Source: Stictocephala bisonia
Lineage: Eukaryota > Arthropoda > Insecta > Hemiptera > Membracidae
Direction of reading: 5' to 3'
DNA: 64,000 nt
NCBI GenBank assembly: GCA_035578905.1
Contig: JAQJVL010000124.1
Span: 711,017-775,016 of the forward strand
The notes beneath the pieces were generated by a model. It had not been told where the DNA came from and ran no database searches. It saw nothing but the letters and a program-made list of their open reading frames with translations. Shown here one piece after another: positions 49,494-59,484 of this stretch (its first letter is position 1; the number at the start of each line of letters is the position of its first letter). The position numbers were made by a program, and so were the translations under genes.

Positions 49494-49654
49494 AAAAATA
49501 TCAAAAGCAAACCCAATGCGCAATATGATAACGTTTACAATGATACCTCATAATAACTTTTGGTCAATAAATAACGAAAAAATATGGATTCGCAAATAAC
49601 ATTGTTCTTATAGGATTAAAACCAACATGGCCGACAGTCTCCGTAGACCCTTAA
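49494..49654. mobile_element. Partial copy D of the TTAA-flanked MITE
   Basis: Right-hand ~160 bp of the same family, from ATATCAAAAGCAAACCCAAT to the terminal TTAA at 49651-49654. The internal block GGTCAATAAATAACGAAAA matches copy A at 27194. Confidence 0.65.
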
Positions 49655-49832
49655 TCTTGAAATTCTTTCAAGGAGGAAAGATTAATTAATGTAAAATGCT
49701 ATTAAACATTGAATTAGTTTTCATCCGTTCAAATTTTCCACAGACTTTGACACATATGTGGAGTTAGTCCTATTAAGTGATTAATAGCTTCATATGTTAC
49801 AGGTGTCAATTTTTTCATGTTAACATAAAATC

Positions 49833-51137
49833 ATGTCCAGCAAGCTCACTTGCATCAATCATGTCTTCCTTAACATATTAAATAAAATTGTGATCAAGCA
49901 TTCGTTGCTATTTATAATGCGATCAGGGAAGCAAAATATAGTTTTTGTGTTTTCACAGGAAATATATTTAAGGTATATAATGCAAACCAAGTATTTATAT
50001 AATGGTAAACATGAACAAAGTAACGAGTTCAGAGTTGGCTTATACCTCGTATTTATAGACTTCATGAAAGCCTTTGACTCTGTAAAAAGAGAGAGTATCT
50101 GGATGGCACTTCGAAGCTTTGGGATCCCTGGCAAAATAATATCACTTATAAAGGAAATGTATATAAATTACCATTGTAGGGTAATCCATAATGGTAACTT
50201 AAGTGATCCTCTGGAGGTGAAGTTAGGAGTTAGGCAGGGTTGCGTTTTATCACCAACTCTCTTCGTGATCGTGCTGAACCAGGTTTTGCTAAATATAGTA
50301 GAGAAAGGAGCTAGAGGTATATCTTGGAATTTCCAACAGAGGCTTGAAGAATTGGCTTTTGCCGATGATATTTGTTTCTTGTCCCATAGATTCGATGACA
50401 TGGTAGGAAAGTTGCAAAATTTGGAAAATGAAAGATCTACAGGTTTAAAAGTAAATGTTAAGAAAACTAAATCAATGAGGATACATGTAGCAAACAACGA
50501 CAAATTCAAAATAGCGGATGAAGAAATTGAAGAAGTGGACAGTTTTACATATCTAGGAAGTGTCTTAACAAGAGCTGGCGGAACTGATGAAGATGTTATA
50601 TCAAGAATTAGAAAAGCAAATGCTGCATTCATACAGCTTTATCCAGTGTGGAAGGCTAGACACATTTCAACTAGAACCAAGTTAAAGATATTCAATAGTA
50701 ATGTTAAGTCTGTGCTGTTATATGGGTGTGAGACTTGGAAGGTATCTTCATCCCTAACACAAAAACTTCAAGTCTTCATTAACCGGTGTTCGAGGAAAAT
50801 ACTAAAAATGTACTGGCCCGATATTATCTCAAACAGAGAGCTGTGGAATACTACAAATGAAGAACCTGTAGATTTGCAGATCAAAAAACGAAAGTGGCGG
50901 TGGATTGGACACACACTACGTAAAATACGTAAAAATCAAGATGCAGTGGAGAAACAGGCTTTGAGCTGGAATCCCCAGGGGCAGAGAAGACGAGGAAGAC
51001 CAAAAATGACCTGGAGAAGAACAGTAGACGAAGAAATAAAAGCCGCAGGGAAAAGCTGGAAAGAAGTGAGAGCCTTGGCTGCAAACCGAGTCCGATGGCG
51101 TTGTTTCATAGAGGCCCTATGCTCCGTGCAGGAGTGA
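49833..51137 (+). CDS. Non-LTR retrotransposon reverse transcriptase, 5'-truncated
   Basis: Uninterrupted 434-codon frame. About the first 40 residues look unrelated and are probably read-in sequence. Real similarity starts near residue 45 and runs to the end. Reverse-transcriptase motifs in order: YLVFIDFMKAFD (71-82, catalytic Asp76), GVRQGCVLSP (132-141), FADD (176-179, catalytic Asp178/Asp179), GLKVNVKKTK (204-213) and FTYLGS (238-243). The C-terminal part has LLYGCETW and a thumb/connection region, then RWIGH and a basic RRRGRPKMTWRR segment, as in RTE-like and related LINE ORF2 proteins. The N-terminal endonuclease and the first RT blocks are missing, as expected for 5' truncation during target-primed insertion. 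The element would copy its own RNA into DNA at a nick. It lies in Pin1 intron 2 in antisense orientation. An open frame of this length suggests a fairly recent insertion. Exact clade (RTE or L2/Kiri-like) is unresolved, and I did not identify a 3' tail repeat. Confidence 0.85.
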   Translation: MSSKLTCINHVFLNILNKIVIKHSLLFIMRSGKQNIVFVFSQEIYLRYIMQTKYLYNGKHEQSNEFRVGLYLVFIDFMKAFDSVKRESIWMALRSFGIPGKIISLIKEMYINYHCRVIHNGNLSDPLEVKLGVRQGCVLSPTLFVIVLNQVLLNIVEKGARGISWNFQQRLEELAFADDICFLSHRFDDMVGKLQNLENERSTGLKVNVKKTKSMRIHVANNDKFKIADEEIEEVDSFTYLGSVLTRAGGTDEDVISRIRKANAAFIQLYPVWKARHISTRTKLKIFNSNVKSVLLYGCETWKVSSSLTQKLQVFINRCSRKILKMYWPDIISNRELWNTTNEEPVDLQIKKRKWRWIGHTLRKIRKNQDAVEKQALSWNPQGQRRRGRPKMTWRRTVDEEIKAAGKSWKEVRALAANRVRWRCFIEALCSVQE

Positions 51138-53066
51138 AAGGAAATAAATAATAAAACATATTTAAAATAATGTCTTTAAATATTTGTAAAACCTATTATA
51201 TCTTAAATAAAACTTTGCATTTTCATTTTATATTCAGCACAAGAAACCAGGTAAAAAAACGTAGGAAAGTTCCCATTAAATAGAAAGTATATAAATAGGA
51301 TTGAAAACTTTTGAAACTTGTTAAGGAAGGTCTCAACTCCAGAAATATACCAACTAAGTCAGGAATGGTTCAATTACATAGTAAACAAAAACAGTATATA
51401 ATTGGGAATAAATCGAAAAAGACATTACATATTTTAATAATAAGTCACTTATTATAATTTTAACATAGAAAATATTGTAAAATAAAATGACGGAAATTAT
51501 GAAATAGGAAATAATGTTTTTCCTATCACGATTGTTCTAACTTGCGTGCCACTATCACGATTGTTAGAAATAAAAGGAACATAAAATATTTATAAATCCA
51601 TTTTTTGTATTTTTTAATCATGTTTACATACCCTACTTATAAAAACAGCTAATTACTAATATTTGGAATGCTGGCAAATCCAGAAAAATCAAGACAGTGG
51701 ATGAACAATATATAAAAATAGAAATTTATATTCAAAGTAATTAACTAAAGTTTTCATAGGTCACTTATTACGATTTCGACAAGAAAATAATGATACATTT
51801 AAGTGGTGGATGAAATATCCTGGTTTTTACCATTTCCAGAAGTTTTACGTAAAAAATAGTAAATAAATATGTAAAAATCAAATTTATTTTGTTTTTTATG
51901 ATAAAGTATTTTATTTTTTTTCAGTATTGATTTTGTTCTGTTAATGATATTTTGATGTTATGGTCTCATTAGAAAGGTAAATTTATACTAAATAAATAAA
52001 GTAACAATTAAATTAAAACTAATTTAAACCATTAGGAGAAAAAACCCAAATCAATCAATTTTAATACTCATATCTTTGATGGAGCAGACCGAATCATAAA
52101 ATAAAGGACATTCTTCAGTACATCATCACTACACGTTTAGTCACTTGAAATAAACTTTCTTAAAAAATCAACTATTTCTCCATTATCAGTGAAAAAAATA
52201 TAGGAAATTCGTTTTTGAAAATACAAACTTTACCAATCTTAAAAGTGCGGCCATGCTTTTATTATGAGGCCAACAATTTTTGAGCATGTGTATAGATGTA
52301 TTATATGATGTTTTAATATTTTAATGTTTTGACACAAGGTGCCAATAAATTGGATAAATAACAACCAATTATTTAGCTATATTGTTTTTTAATTTTGTAA
52401 CATAAAAGCCTTATTCGTATTACATTTATAAGTTATATCCTTCTCAAATTTTGTCTCATTCATTGTGTTGTATAAGTCACCATCTTTGAGATATTCACGT
52501 CAAAACAGCCTATTATTTTTATTTATTGACCAAAAGCGCAATCTATATCTAGTTTTTGGCTAATCGGGAAAAAAATAAAAAGGTAAGAATCTGGAAGGCA
52601 AATTTAACAGCTTTAAATTAAATTCTTATACATTTTTACATAACTGAAACAGTTTTTTAAATATTTAAAAAAAAACTGATAAAAATATGACATTTTGGGG
52701 TGAACAATTTAATATTCAAATTTTGTAAATCACATTTTCTTCTTAAAGTGAGTTATTTGTCCCATTTTATATATTGTTTTTAAATACTTTGTACCCCCAC
52801 ATCAAGGTGCCCTTCCTACAAACCCAACTAACATCTGGGCAGACAAATCAGTATAATTCAAGGAACTACATCGCCGTTAATTAAATAAAACCAATTTTAA
52901 GTGAATATATTAACTTTCTATTTAATCGTTCCTGTTTTACCTGGTTCTCTGTATTAATTTAAATGCTAACATTAAATATTTGCCTACTTCAAAAGGACCA
53001 GAATACAAAGGAATTATGATGGTAGATTAAAATTAAAAACCTATGATAAATAAAATAATCATTTAC

Positions 53067-53270
53067 ATTTGACTAACTGCAGAGCATCTTCAGGAGACCG
53101 TGTTATTGTTTCCTCTCGCCAAGACGAGGGGCGGCGACTCTGTTGGTGTTTGACCAATAAATGACTGCACTGCACTTGATCTGGACCTCCACTGGAGACT
53201 GGTTCGGCAGGTTTCTCAGGTTTATCCCACTGAGATTCCTTCGTGTATATGTTCAAGAAGTAATGTTGAC
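53067..53270 (-). CDS. Pin1 (dodo): Pin1/dodo prolyl isomerase, coding exon 2 (WW end, linker, PPIase start)
   Basis: Middle coding exon, 204 bp, residues ~18-86 of the 158-residue product. It starts after a tidy acceptor (pyrimidine-rich, ending TGTAG) at 53270 and ends AAAT|GTAAAT at 53067. It completes the WW domain (Tyr21, Phe22 and Trp32 correspond to human Tyr23, Tyr24 and Trp34). A short Ser/Gly/Pro linker (about residues 35-48) follows, then the parvulin domain with QCSHLLVKH. His54 and Lys58 match human His59 and Lys63; Arg63-Arg64 in SRRPSSWRE match the basic phosphate pocket Arg68/Arg69. Reading past the donor gives Cys-Lys-stop, which confirms the exon end. Residues 49-75 closely follow the family pattern, so identification is secure although no alignment was run. 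The flanking introns are filled with repeats. Confidence 0.95.
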
Positions 53271-53774
53271 CTACAATCAGAGTTATACATTGAACAGTTG
53301 GTTCAAGGACAATCTAGAAATGAAGTCTTCTACAAAATAAAATAAGCTTTATTAAAAGTCTTGGTGTATAGATAGAAATATATTTTTTGGCAGGTATCAA
53401 CTATTTACACACATTAGCTTTTCGGAGGATTCTACACAGTCTGAACCCAAAAATTTCGTGTAGTAAATACTTCCAGTGACAAAGTCAATCAATCAATCAA
53501 TGTTCGTGCCGGAAACAACAACGTTCGTGTATAAATGATACTTTTTGATAGTTATTCTGAAGACTAAAAATGCTCATTGTGCAATCTGGAAAACTGCAGG
53601 TCATTGTATCTATTTTTATAAAAAATGGAAACAGTTCTTAAACAAAGTGGGACAATTCTTCAACTTAAATGATAGTTTTGATTCCTTCAAACAATGAAAT
53701 TATGTTCTCAACCATTTTTGTTTTTGACTGGTTAATTAAGTGAAGTACCTGATAATAATGTTAGGTTTATAATA

Positions 53775-53790
53775 GGGTTAGGTTAGGTTA
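53775..53790 (+). repeat. Short interstitial TTAGG run
   Basis: GGGTTAGGTTAGGTTA contains three tandem copies of the arthropod telomere unit. It is too short to be a former chromosome end, and chance or break-repair origin is as likely. Confidence 0.5.
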
Positions 53791-54284
53791 TAGTCAGTAA
53801 AGAGATGTTACTGACTTATGTTGGTTAATTAATGTTTTTGCAAGAAGACTAATTGGCAAATAAGAATTAGAGACTTGAAAATTATATACCAGTGGTACAA
53901 TTATTTTAATGTTTGTATCATTCTTTTCTAGTGCTAAATTCATTTTGAGCTTAATACTTTCTTTGTAAATAACTGTGTTCTGACTTTGATTATATCATTA
54001 CTTACAAATCAATGGTCGTACATAATATTATTATTGAGAATAATTTTTCTACATTAGTTAATTTTTGTAATTTTGACAAGCCAATTTGTTTTAGATGTAT
54101 TTAGGAGAACATCTTAAGGTCCAAGCTATTTGTATATAGGGACAGCCAAAAACTTCGGATTGGACTTTCTACTTTTTTTTAAGTCATTCCATATAAATAT
54201 TGATATTAACTAAAATAAGTAAAACTCAAATCATCCTTAAACATTTTCATAAATGTTGTTTACTCTTGAAAAGGCTTGTGTTCC

Positions 54285-54612
54285 AATTCAGATCTAAGAC
54301 AGACTGTTCATATTTTATGCCGAATATGAATGATAGCTCAAGTGTCAAGAATAGCTCAAGAAATATGTAGTCTGGTTACCAACTGATTTCAACTTATGCT
54401 CAAAAAAGGCTAATAACCAGGGGAATAAAGGATCACAGAGCGTAATTTGGAATCTGAGCCACATAGTAATGATCTGATTTTCAGCTAACTGACAAGCCTG
54501 ATACTTGGTTCTCTTCCCAAGACAACATGTGAGACTTGACTACTATCCAACATGGACACCTCACACTTCTCTTGTAGTAGTGTCCAAGCCAATTGCAACC
54601 AATGAGTGAACA
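54285..54612 (-). mobile_element. SINE-family copy, minus strand
   Basis: Contains the inverse of the shared tail (GCCGAATATGAATGATAGCT), the motif GTAGTCTGGTTACCAACTGA, a degenerate inverse B box (GGAATCTGAGCCAC) and the inverse of the upstream block (ATCCAACATGGACACC). Same family as the copies at 10.2, 21.4 and 47.4 kb. Confidence 0.6.
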
Positions 54613-55084
54613 TAATAAAAGGTTAAAATACCTATAAAATCCATCTTCAGTTCTTCTGATTTTATACAATCATAAAATGTTATAGGTATTTTAACATTTT
54701 ATAATATTTCAATTCAATTTGGAGGCTATAATGGATAAATTGAGTGAATTATAGCATCGAGAACAGGACCAATAGTTAGTAAGCTGGAATAAATACTCTC
54801 ACAATATTTTAAGGAATATTGTCTTTTTATCAACTCTAGTTGTAAATAAAAATTTAGTATGATTATTGTTGACTGGGTGGTTAAAAAACATCCCTGTGCC
54901 AGAGGAAATTGGTGATTTGCTTACAAAGAGTTCAGTCACAGATATCAGAGGGCGGAGTGGACCACTACAAATCGCAACTGAACCACAATTTCAGGTAGGC
55001 ATGAGTGCATATCTACCAACAACTTCAGAGATTCTCATGTTGATATCAGTCTGAAGGAATGAAACTTGTAAACCCCTGCCAAAA

Positions 55085-55320
55085 GAGCTGTGTAGCACAA
55101 ATTGGGAGCGTAGCTAAGGGGCTAGTGCAGTGTGTTACCACGCAAGTGGTCCGGGTCTGCTTCCTGACAAGACTACCAACAGTTTTTGCCCTGCTGCTCC
55201 CGTGATTTGGAAGTCAAGTTAAGCCGCTGGCCCCCAGGTTGTGTTAGAGAAGGCTTCTTAGCCCTGACTTCCAGCTGGTAAAATAAGACGATCTATACCC
55301 TTTCTTTAAACTTAATTTTT
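55085..55320 (+). repeat. SINE-like repeat with degenerate tRNA-type boxes
   Basis: GGAGCGTAGCTAAGGGGCTA resembles a tRNA A box, and GGTCCGGGTCTGCTTCC lies at the spacing of a B box though poorly matched. The patch is GC-richer than its surroundings. No second copy was seen in this window. Confidence 0.35.
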
Positions 55321-55574
55321 TTCTTAAAAAGCGGCAGGGATAGATAGAGTCTTCCCAACCCAACCACGGGCAGGTATTGAGGTTGGCTTTAGCTTTCATT
55401 TCTGTACAGCAGAATGCAGATATCCTTCAACAACTAAGTCATAAAAGCCCATTAAATCATATTTTTAATGGTTAAACTTTGGAATAGATATTGAATCGTG
55501 ATAAAAGAGATGAGGTTCAGTGTGTCAAGTCCTTCGGTCAATTGGACACACCTGGAGAGGATCACAAACCCTTC

Positions 55575-55700
55575 TAGGATTCTCTTCCTGGATGGCTACA
55601 TCCCTCCCTAGACAATATCTGAGGCCACAATCCAACATGGACACCCTAGATTCTACTAGTTGTGTCTACGCCTATGGCGACCACTGAATGGACGCTGAGT
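55575..55700 (-). repeat. Fragment of the SINE family
   Basis: Contains CAATCCAACATGGACACCCT and nearby sequence resembling 54510-54605, i.e. the inverse of the block upstream of the B box in the copies at 10.2 and 21.4 kb. Confidence 0.5.
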
Positions 55701-56544
55701 AAGTAATAAGAGCATTAGGAACTGGACTTATCATATATGATCTCCAAAAGCCTTTGCTTCCTTATATAGACGAAATAGTTTTTCGCAATAAAACAAATTT
55801 TTATTGCATATTTATTGAGTGATAAACATATTTTCTTAATTTCAGTAAAAAATAGCAAAATATAGTAAAAGTAAGGCCCATACATAATTTTTTAATATCT
55901 GGACTTATATATGTACCATTTAATCAAAATAAATGTTTAAACATGAGGAAAAATATTTTAAAATGAAAACTTTATAATAGAATAAATAGGCAAGTGTAAA
56001 TTAGAAAAAACTGCAACTTAAAAATTGTTAAACCAAAAAATAATTTTAAAATAAAAAAATTTAATTTTATTGCCTTTTTAGTAAATAAATTAAATGTTTT
56101 TAACGTTTCTGTAAATGAAATATTGACAATATTTGTAAATACATCAATTTTAGCAAAAGATATAAAAACCATGCCACTGCTTTTAAAAATAAGAAACCTG
56201 AAAGATCTAATGTAGCTAAACACCTTTTGAATTGTACCCACAGTTGAATAAAATAGATGAAAATGTAGATATTCTAAAAGTTTTTAAGAAGGGTCGTATT
56301 ATGAATGCTTGTGAAGAGTTATTTATTTTTAAAGAAAAATGTACGGATCGTGAGTGAATGAACAGGTTAATTTTGATTCCGAAATAGTTCTTAATAATGT
56401 ATGTTTAGCGAATAAACGAACAGGAATAACAGCCAATAGGGATTAACCAATAATATCACAGCAGCCACCACTTTTGACGATTCCAGCCAATGGAGTCACG
56501 TGATCATAGGCCTATAAATTGAGTTGTTGAACACCATTTTCCAT

Positions 56545-56720
56545 TCTTTGTGAATCCCTCTGGTCTGAGGAAGGTGAGCGTGGTTCACCGAAAACGATCA
56601 CCATAATTTTTGTGCATTTTGTACTTGTATTGTAATATATTTATGCATTTTGTGCTTATATTGTAATACATTTGTGTTGTGTGACATTTGCTTGTACTGT
56701 ATATATACCAACACGTATTA
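56545..56720 (+). repeat. CTGAGGA-hairpin dispersed repeat, plus-strand copy
   Basis: Reads TGAATCCCTCTGGTCTGAGG, then GGTGA-loop-TCACC, then GAAAACGATCACC. Two ~31-bp units with TTGTGCATTTTGTGCTTATA and a terminal GTGTTGTGTGACATTTGC follow. This is the inverse of the units at 3888-4125 and 9228-9480. Confidence 0.75.
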
Positions 56721-58716
56721 TGTTAATTAAAAAAAACCATACAATATTTATAAGCACTGTAGTAATAATAGTTTCTACAATCAACTAGTCATTCCTTCTG
56801 GTAGAGTGTAGACATATGTTTTAAAACATTAAGTTTATATAAGGGCACAGCCCACTTGGTACTGTTTTTTAGTCTTATACAACAGAATGCCATTCTCATA
56901 TATAGCATGGTTCTCATATTTGTGAACCATTCTGTCATGCCACTAGTCTTGCGGGGGGAAATAATGCAAAACCATTCACAACAGATACAGTGTTACTTCA
57001 TCTTCATATCACTATTAAGTTTTTTTATTTCTTAAAGTGAATAAATTACAAGCAATAAATTTAACATACATGGATTTCAGTGAGGTAAACGACACATGCT
57101 AGCGATGAGATAAACATTAAATAGTAATGATGCCAAAGCACCTACATTGCTGAAATCGATAACATTCTAAAAAGAATTTATTACTCTTCGTAAAATAGTT
57201 TTTTTTATCATCAATTTGTTCATGTCAGACCATTGGTCAAATTTGGCTACTTTCACCAATCTACCTAGTTTTAAGCAGGATTTTGTAAAGTGGCTTTGTG
57301 GACAGTGTTTGTTTTTATCTCCTGCATTCTATATACTGAATATAGAGAAATAAAATATGAACTCATGACCAGTTGGTACTAATGACATTTCACTACATTT
57401 TTGCTCACATGGAAATTTATGTTAAGTGAACTAGTAATGATTATTAACGTAATATGCCACAAAAGTATTCCATCATATATCAAGAGATAATAATAGTCAT
57501 AAACAGTTGTCAAGTTCATGTTCAGATAAAAAAAAAAAATTTTAATATAGTCGTAAGATAACATATATATATAACAAAATCTTAGTTGTTAGATTTACTA
57601 TTCCGATTAAAAAGAACGTGTTTTTTTCACATAGCAAAAGGCATTATTTTGTGCTTATTCTGACAAATTTAAGACGAAGTTTTTGTAATTAGTAACAAAT
57701 GCCACTGGTGTTTAAATACATAACTGCCTTTCAGATTACAAGATCTAATGCCTTTCCGGAACACTGATCCTGAATCTAGAAAACTGTTTGCTGTGAATCT
57801 AGAAAACACGTTGCCATTACAGCGTGAGGGAGTATATGAACTTTGTATCAGTGTAAATAGTTTTAGAATGTTGCCACCTGTATATTATTAATTTTCAATC
57901 TTCGGATATGTTTTAGTTTACGTTAGTAATAGTATGACATTATGCAATTTTGTAATTGTTAAAATAAAGGAATTTTGAGTTTGAGTGAATGTGTTTGAAT
58001 TATTGTGTTTGAAAATTTACGAATAGTTTATTATGGTCAAAAAATGGCTGTTGACTTCTAAATGATCTTCAAACATTTACTTTTTAACTAATAAATAAAT
58101 TCTATATTACGTGGAGTAAAATTATCAATTTTAAATTAAAATGAACTTGTGACATATCAAATCGGTTCTAAATTGTTGATCAGCACTAATATTACTACAC
58201 ATATTTCTAGTTTAGTTTCACCTTTCATTTATACATATTTTTTCTGAATAAAATAAATTAATCTTGAATTGTAATCCTTAAAAAGATGCATAACTTTTTA
58301 AAGGGCAGTTAGTAGCGATACCCTTCTAGGTAATATGCAACCCAAAACTAGGCCTACATTTACCATCAAGCTAAATTTGTATGCATTATATTTCTATACA
58401 ATGTGTAGGCCTAAATTGTGGCGTTAATACTTTTTTTTTTAAGTTTACAAATCACCTAAGAGAGGCAAACTTGTAACCCTAGTCCATTGACACTTCAGAA
58501 TTAAAAAGACGTAAAATTATCCTCCTCAATACAGTGATGATAATATTAAATAAATGTGAACGATATGAAGAATGATATAAACTCCAGTGCTTTCGAATTG
58601 ATGATCTCTGTAAGCCGAAGTAGTTCAAAGAAATGTCTGTTGTACACGCTAACCTCAAAACAAACAGAAAGAATATGTTACTTCAAAAGTCAAGATTGTA
58701 TTTTAAAATAACACAC

Positions 58717-58768
58717 CCGTTGACCGGCTCGTCCTTTTTTCCCACCCAGGAGGTAATTCATCTGCCAT
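58717..58768 (-). CDS. Pin1 (dodo): Pin1/dodo prolyl isomerase, coding exon 1 (start of WW domain)
   Basis: First coding exon of a phosphoserine/threonine-proline-specific peptidyl-prolyl cis-trans isomerase. The ATG (58768-58766) has A at -3 and G at +4. The exon encodes 17 codons plus one base: MADELPPGWEKRTSRST, then G split across the intron. This is the start of a group IV WW domain: Trp9 is the first signature tryptophan, and Ser14/Arg15 match the phosphate-binding loop (Ser16/Arg17 in human PIN1). The donor is G|GTGTGT at 58716. Joining to the exon ending upstream at 53270 restores Gly18 and continues in frame. WW domains of this family dock on pSer/pThr-Pro motifs of mitotic and signalling phosphoproteins, mainly in the nucleus. 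The exon is only 52 bp, so it is easily missed by open-frame searches. The 5' UTR and promoter were not resolved; sequence just upstream (58769-58900) is AT-rich with a pyrimidine-rich patch on the minus strand near 58840-58860. Confidence 0.9.
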
Positions 58769-59213
58769 TATAAAATTAAAAGGAAGTAATATTTAAAATC
58801 GAGCTAAATAATACTAGTAGAGTAAGCAATTAGAACAAACAGACAGGACGACAGGACGCTGGAAATTGAAGTTTTCTTCTTTCTTTCCTCAAAGATATAT
58901 GAACTGAACAGTGTTTCCAATACTAATACTAAACGGGAGAAAAAAATGTGAATAGACGTGTTATAAATTTCCTACACTATAAATACTTTTAAAATATGTA
59001 TTTAAATGTTGAAATTACATGTATACTAAAATATAAGTGTACTTATATATAGGAATTGCTATATACAAACCCCTATAAAGAAGATGGTCCTAAATTACCT
59101 TACTGCTAATTCTAGGAATCTTGCAATACTATTTTCGCATAACTGACACGCACTATAATATGCCGTAACAAACGAACTATAAATAAATAAAACTTTATAC
59201 AGTATCATTACAG

Positions 59214-59345
59214 GCATCTTGTAAGTCTAGTGATTGACAGGCCTGCTTCCAATACGAGTCGTTTTACGGGTTCGAATCTCGAGTGGTCAATTTAATAATT
59301 TGCCAAAGGGCATTGCAAATTGCCAATAAGACCGTTGCACCTTGA
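59214..59345 (+). mobile_element. tRNA-like SINE fragment
   Basis: GTAAGTCTAGTGATTGACAG (A-box region) and ACGGGTTCGAATCTCGAG (B box, 59272-59289) at tRNA-like spacing. No acceptor-stem pairing was found. Confidence 0.5.
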
Positions 59346-59484
59346 CTTAGTTTGTGTACATTCATACAAAATGCCACTAAAATAAACTTCTTAATATTTA
59401 CATCAGCATTATAAGTGTTTTATACGTAAGTATTATATTTTACAAATAGATTTCTCATTTAATAGGTAGATTTATGCCAGTAAT

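Larger units (their letters stand above)
45955..53066 (-). other. Pin1 intron 2 (7.1 kb), host to nested transposable elements
   Basis: GT-AG intron separating the two halves of the PPIase domain. In order from low coordinates it holds a 278-bp TA-flanked MITE, an AT-rich spacer, a minus-strand SINE (about 47400-47610), a TTAA-flanked MITE (48923-49360), its shared flank and a partial copy (49361-49654), and a plus-strand reverse-transcriptase frame (49833-51137). The stretches 46500-47390 and 51140-53060 are AT-rich and show no feature I can support. Confidence 0.85.
53271..58716 (-). other. Pin1 intron 1 (5.4 kb), repeat-rich
   Basis: GT-AG intron between the 52-bp first coding exon and exon 2. 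It contains a short TTAGG run (53775-53790), minus-strand SINE copies or fragments (54285-54612 and 55575-55700), a SINE-like patch (55085-55320) and a plus-strand copy of the CTGAGGA-hairpin repeat (56545-56720). The remaining stretches, about 53800-54280, 55720-56540 and 56730-58700, are AT-rich and show no gene I can support. The end of 57880-57980 (a non-LTR-like AATAAAGGAATTTTGAG tail) may be another retroelement terminus. Confidence 0.85.
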
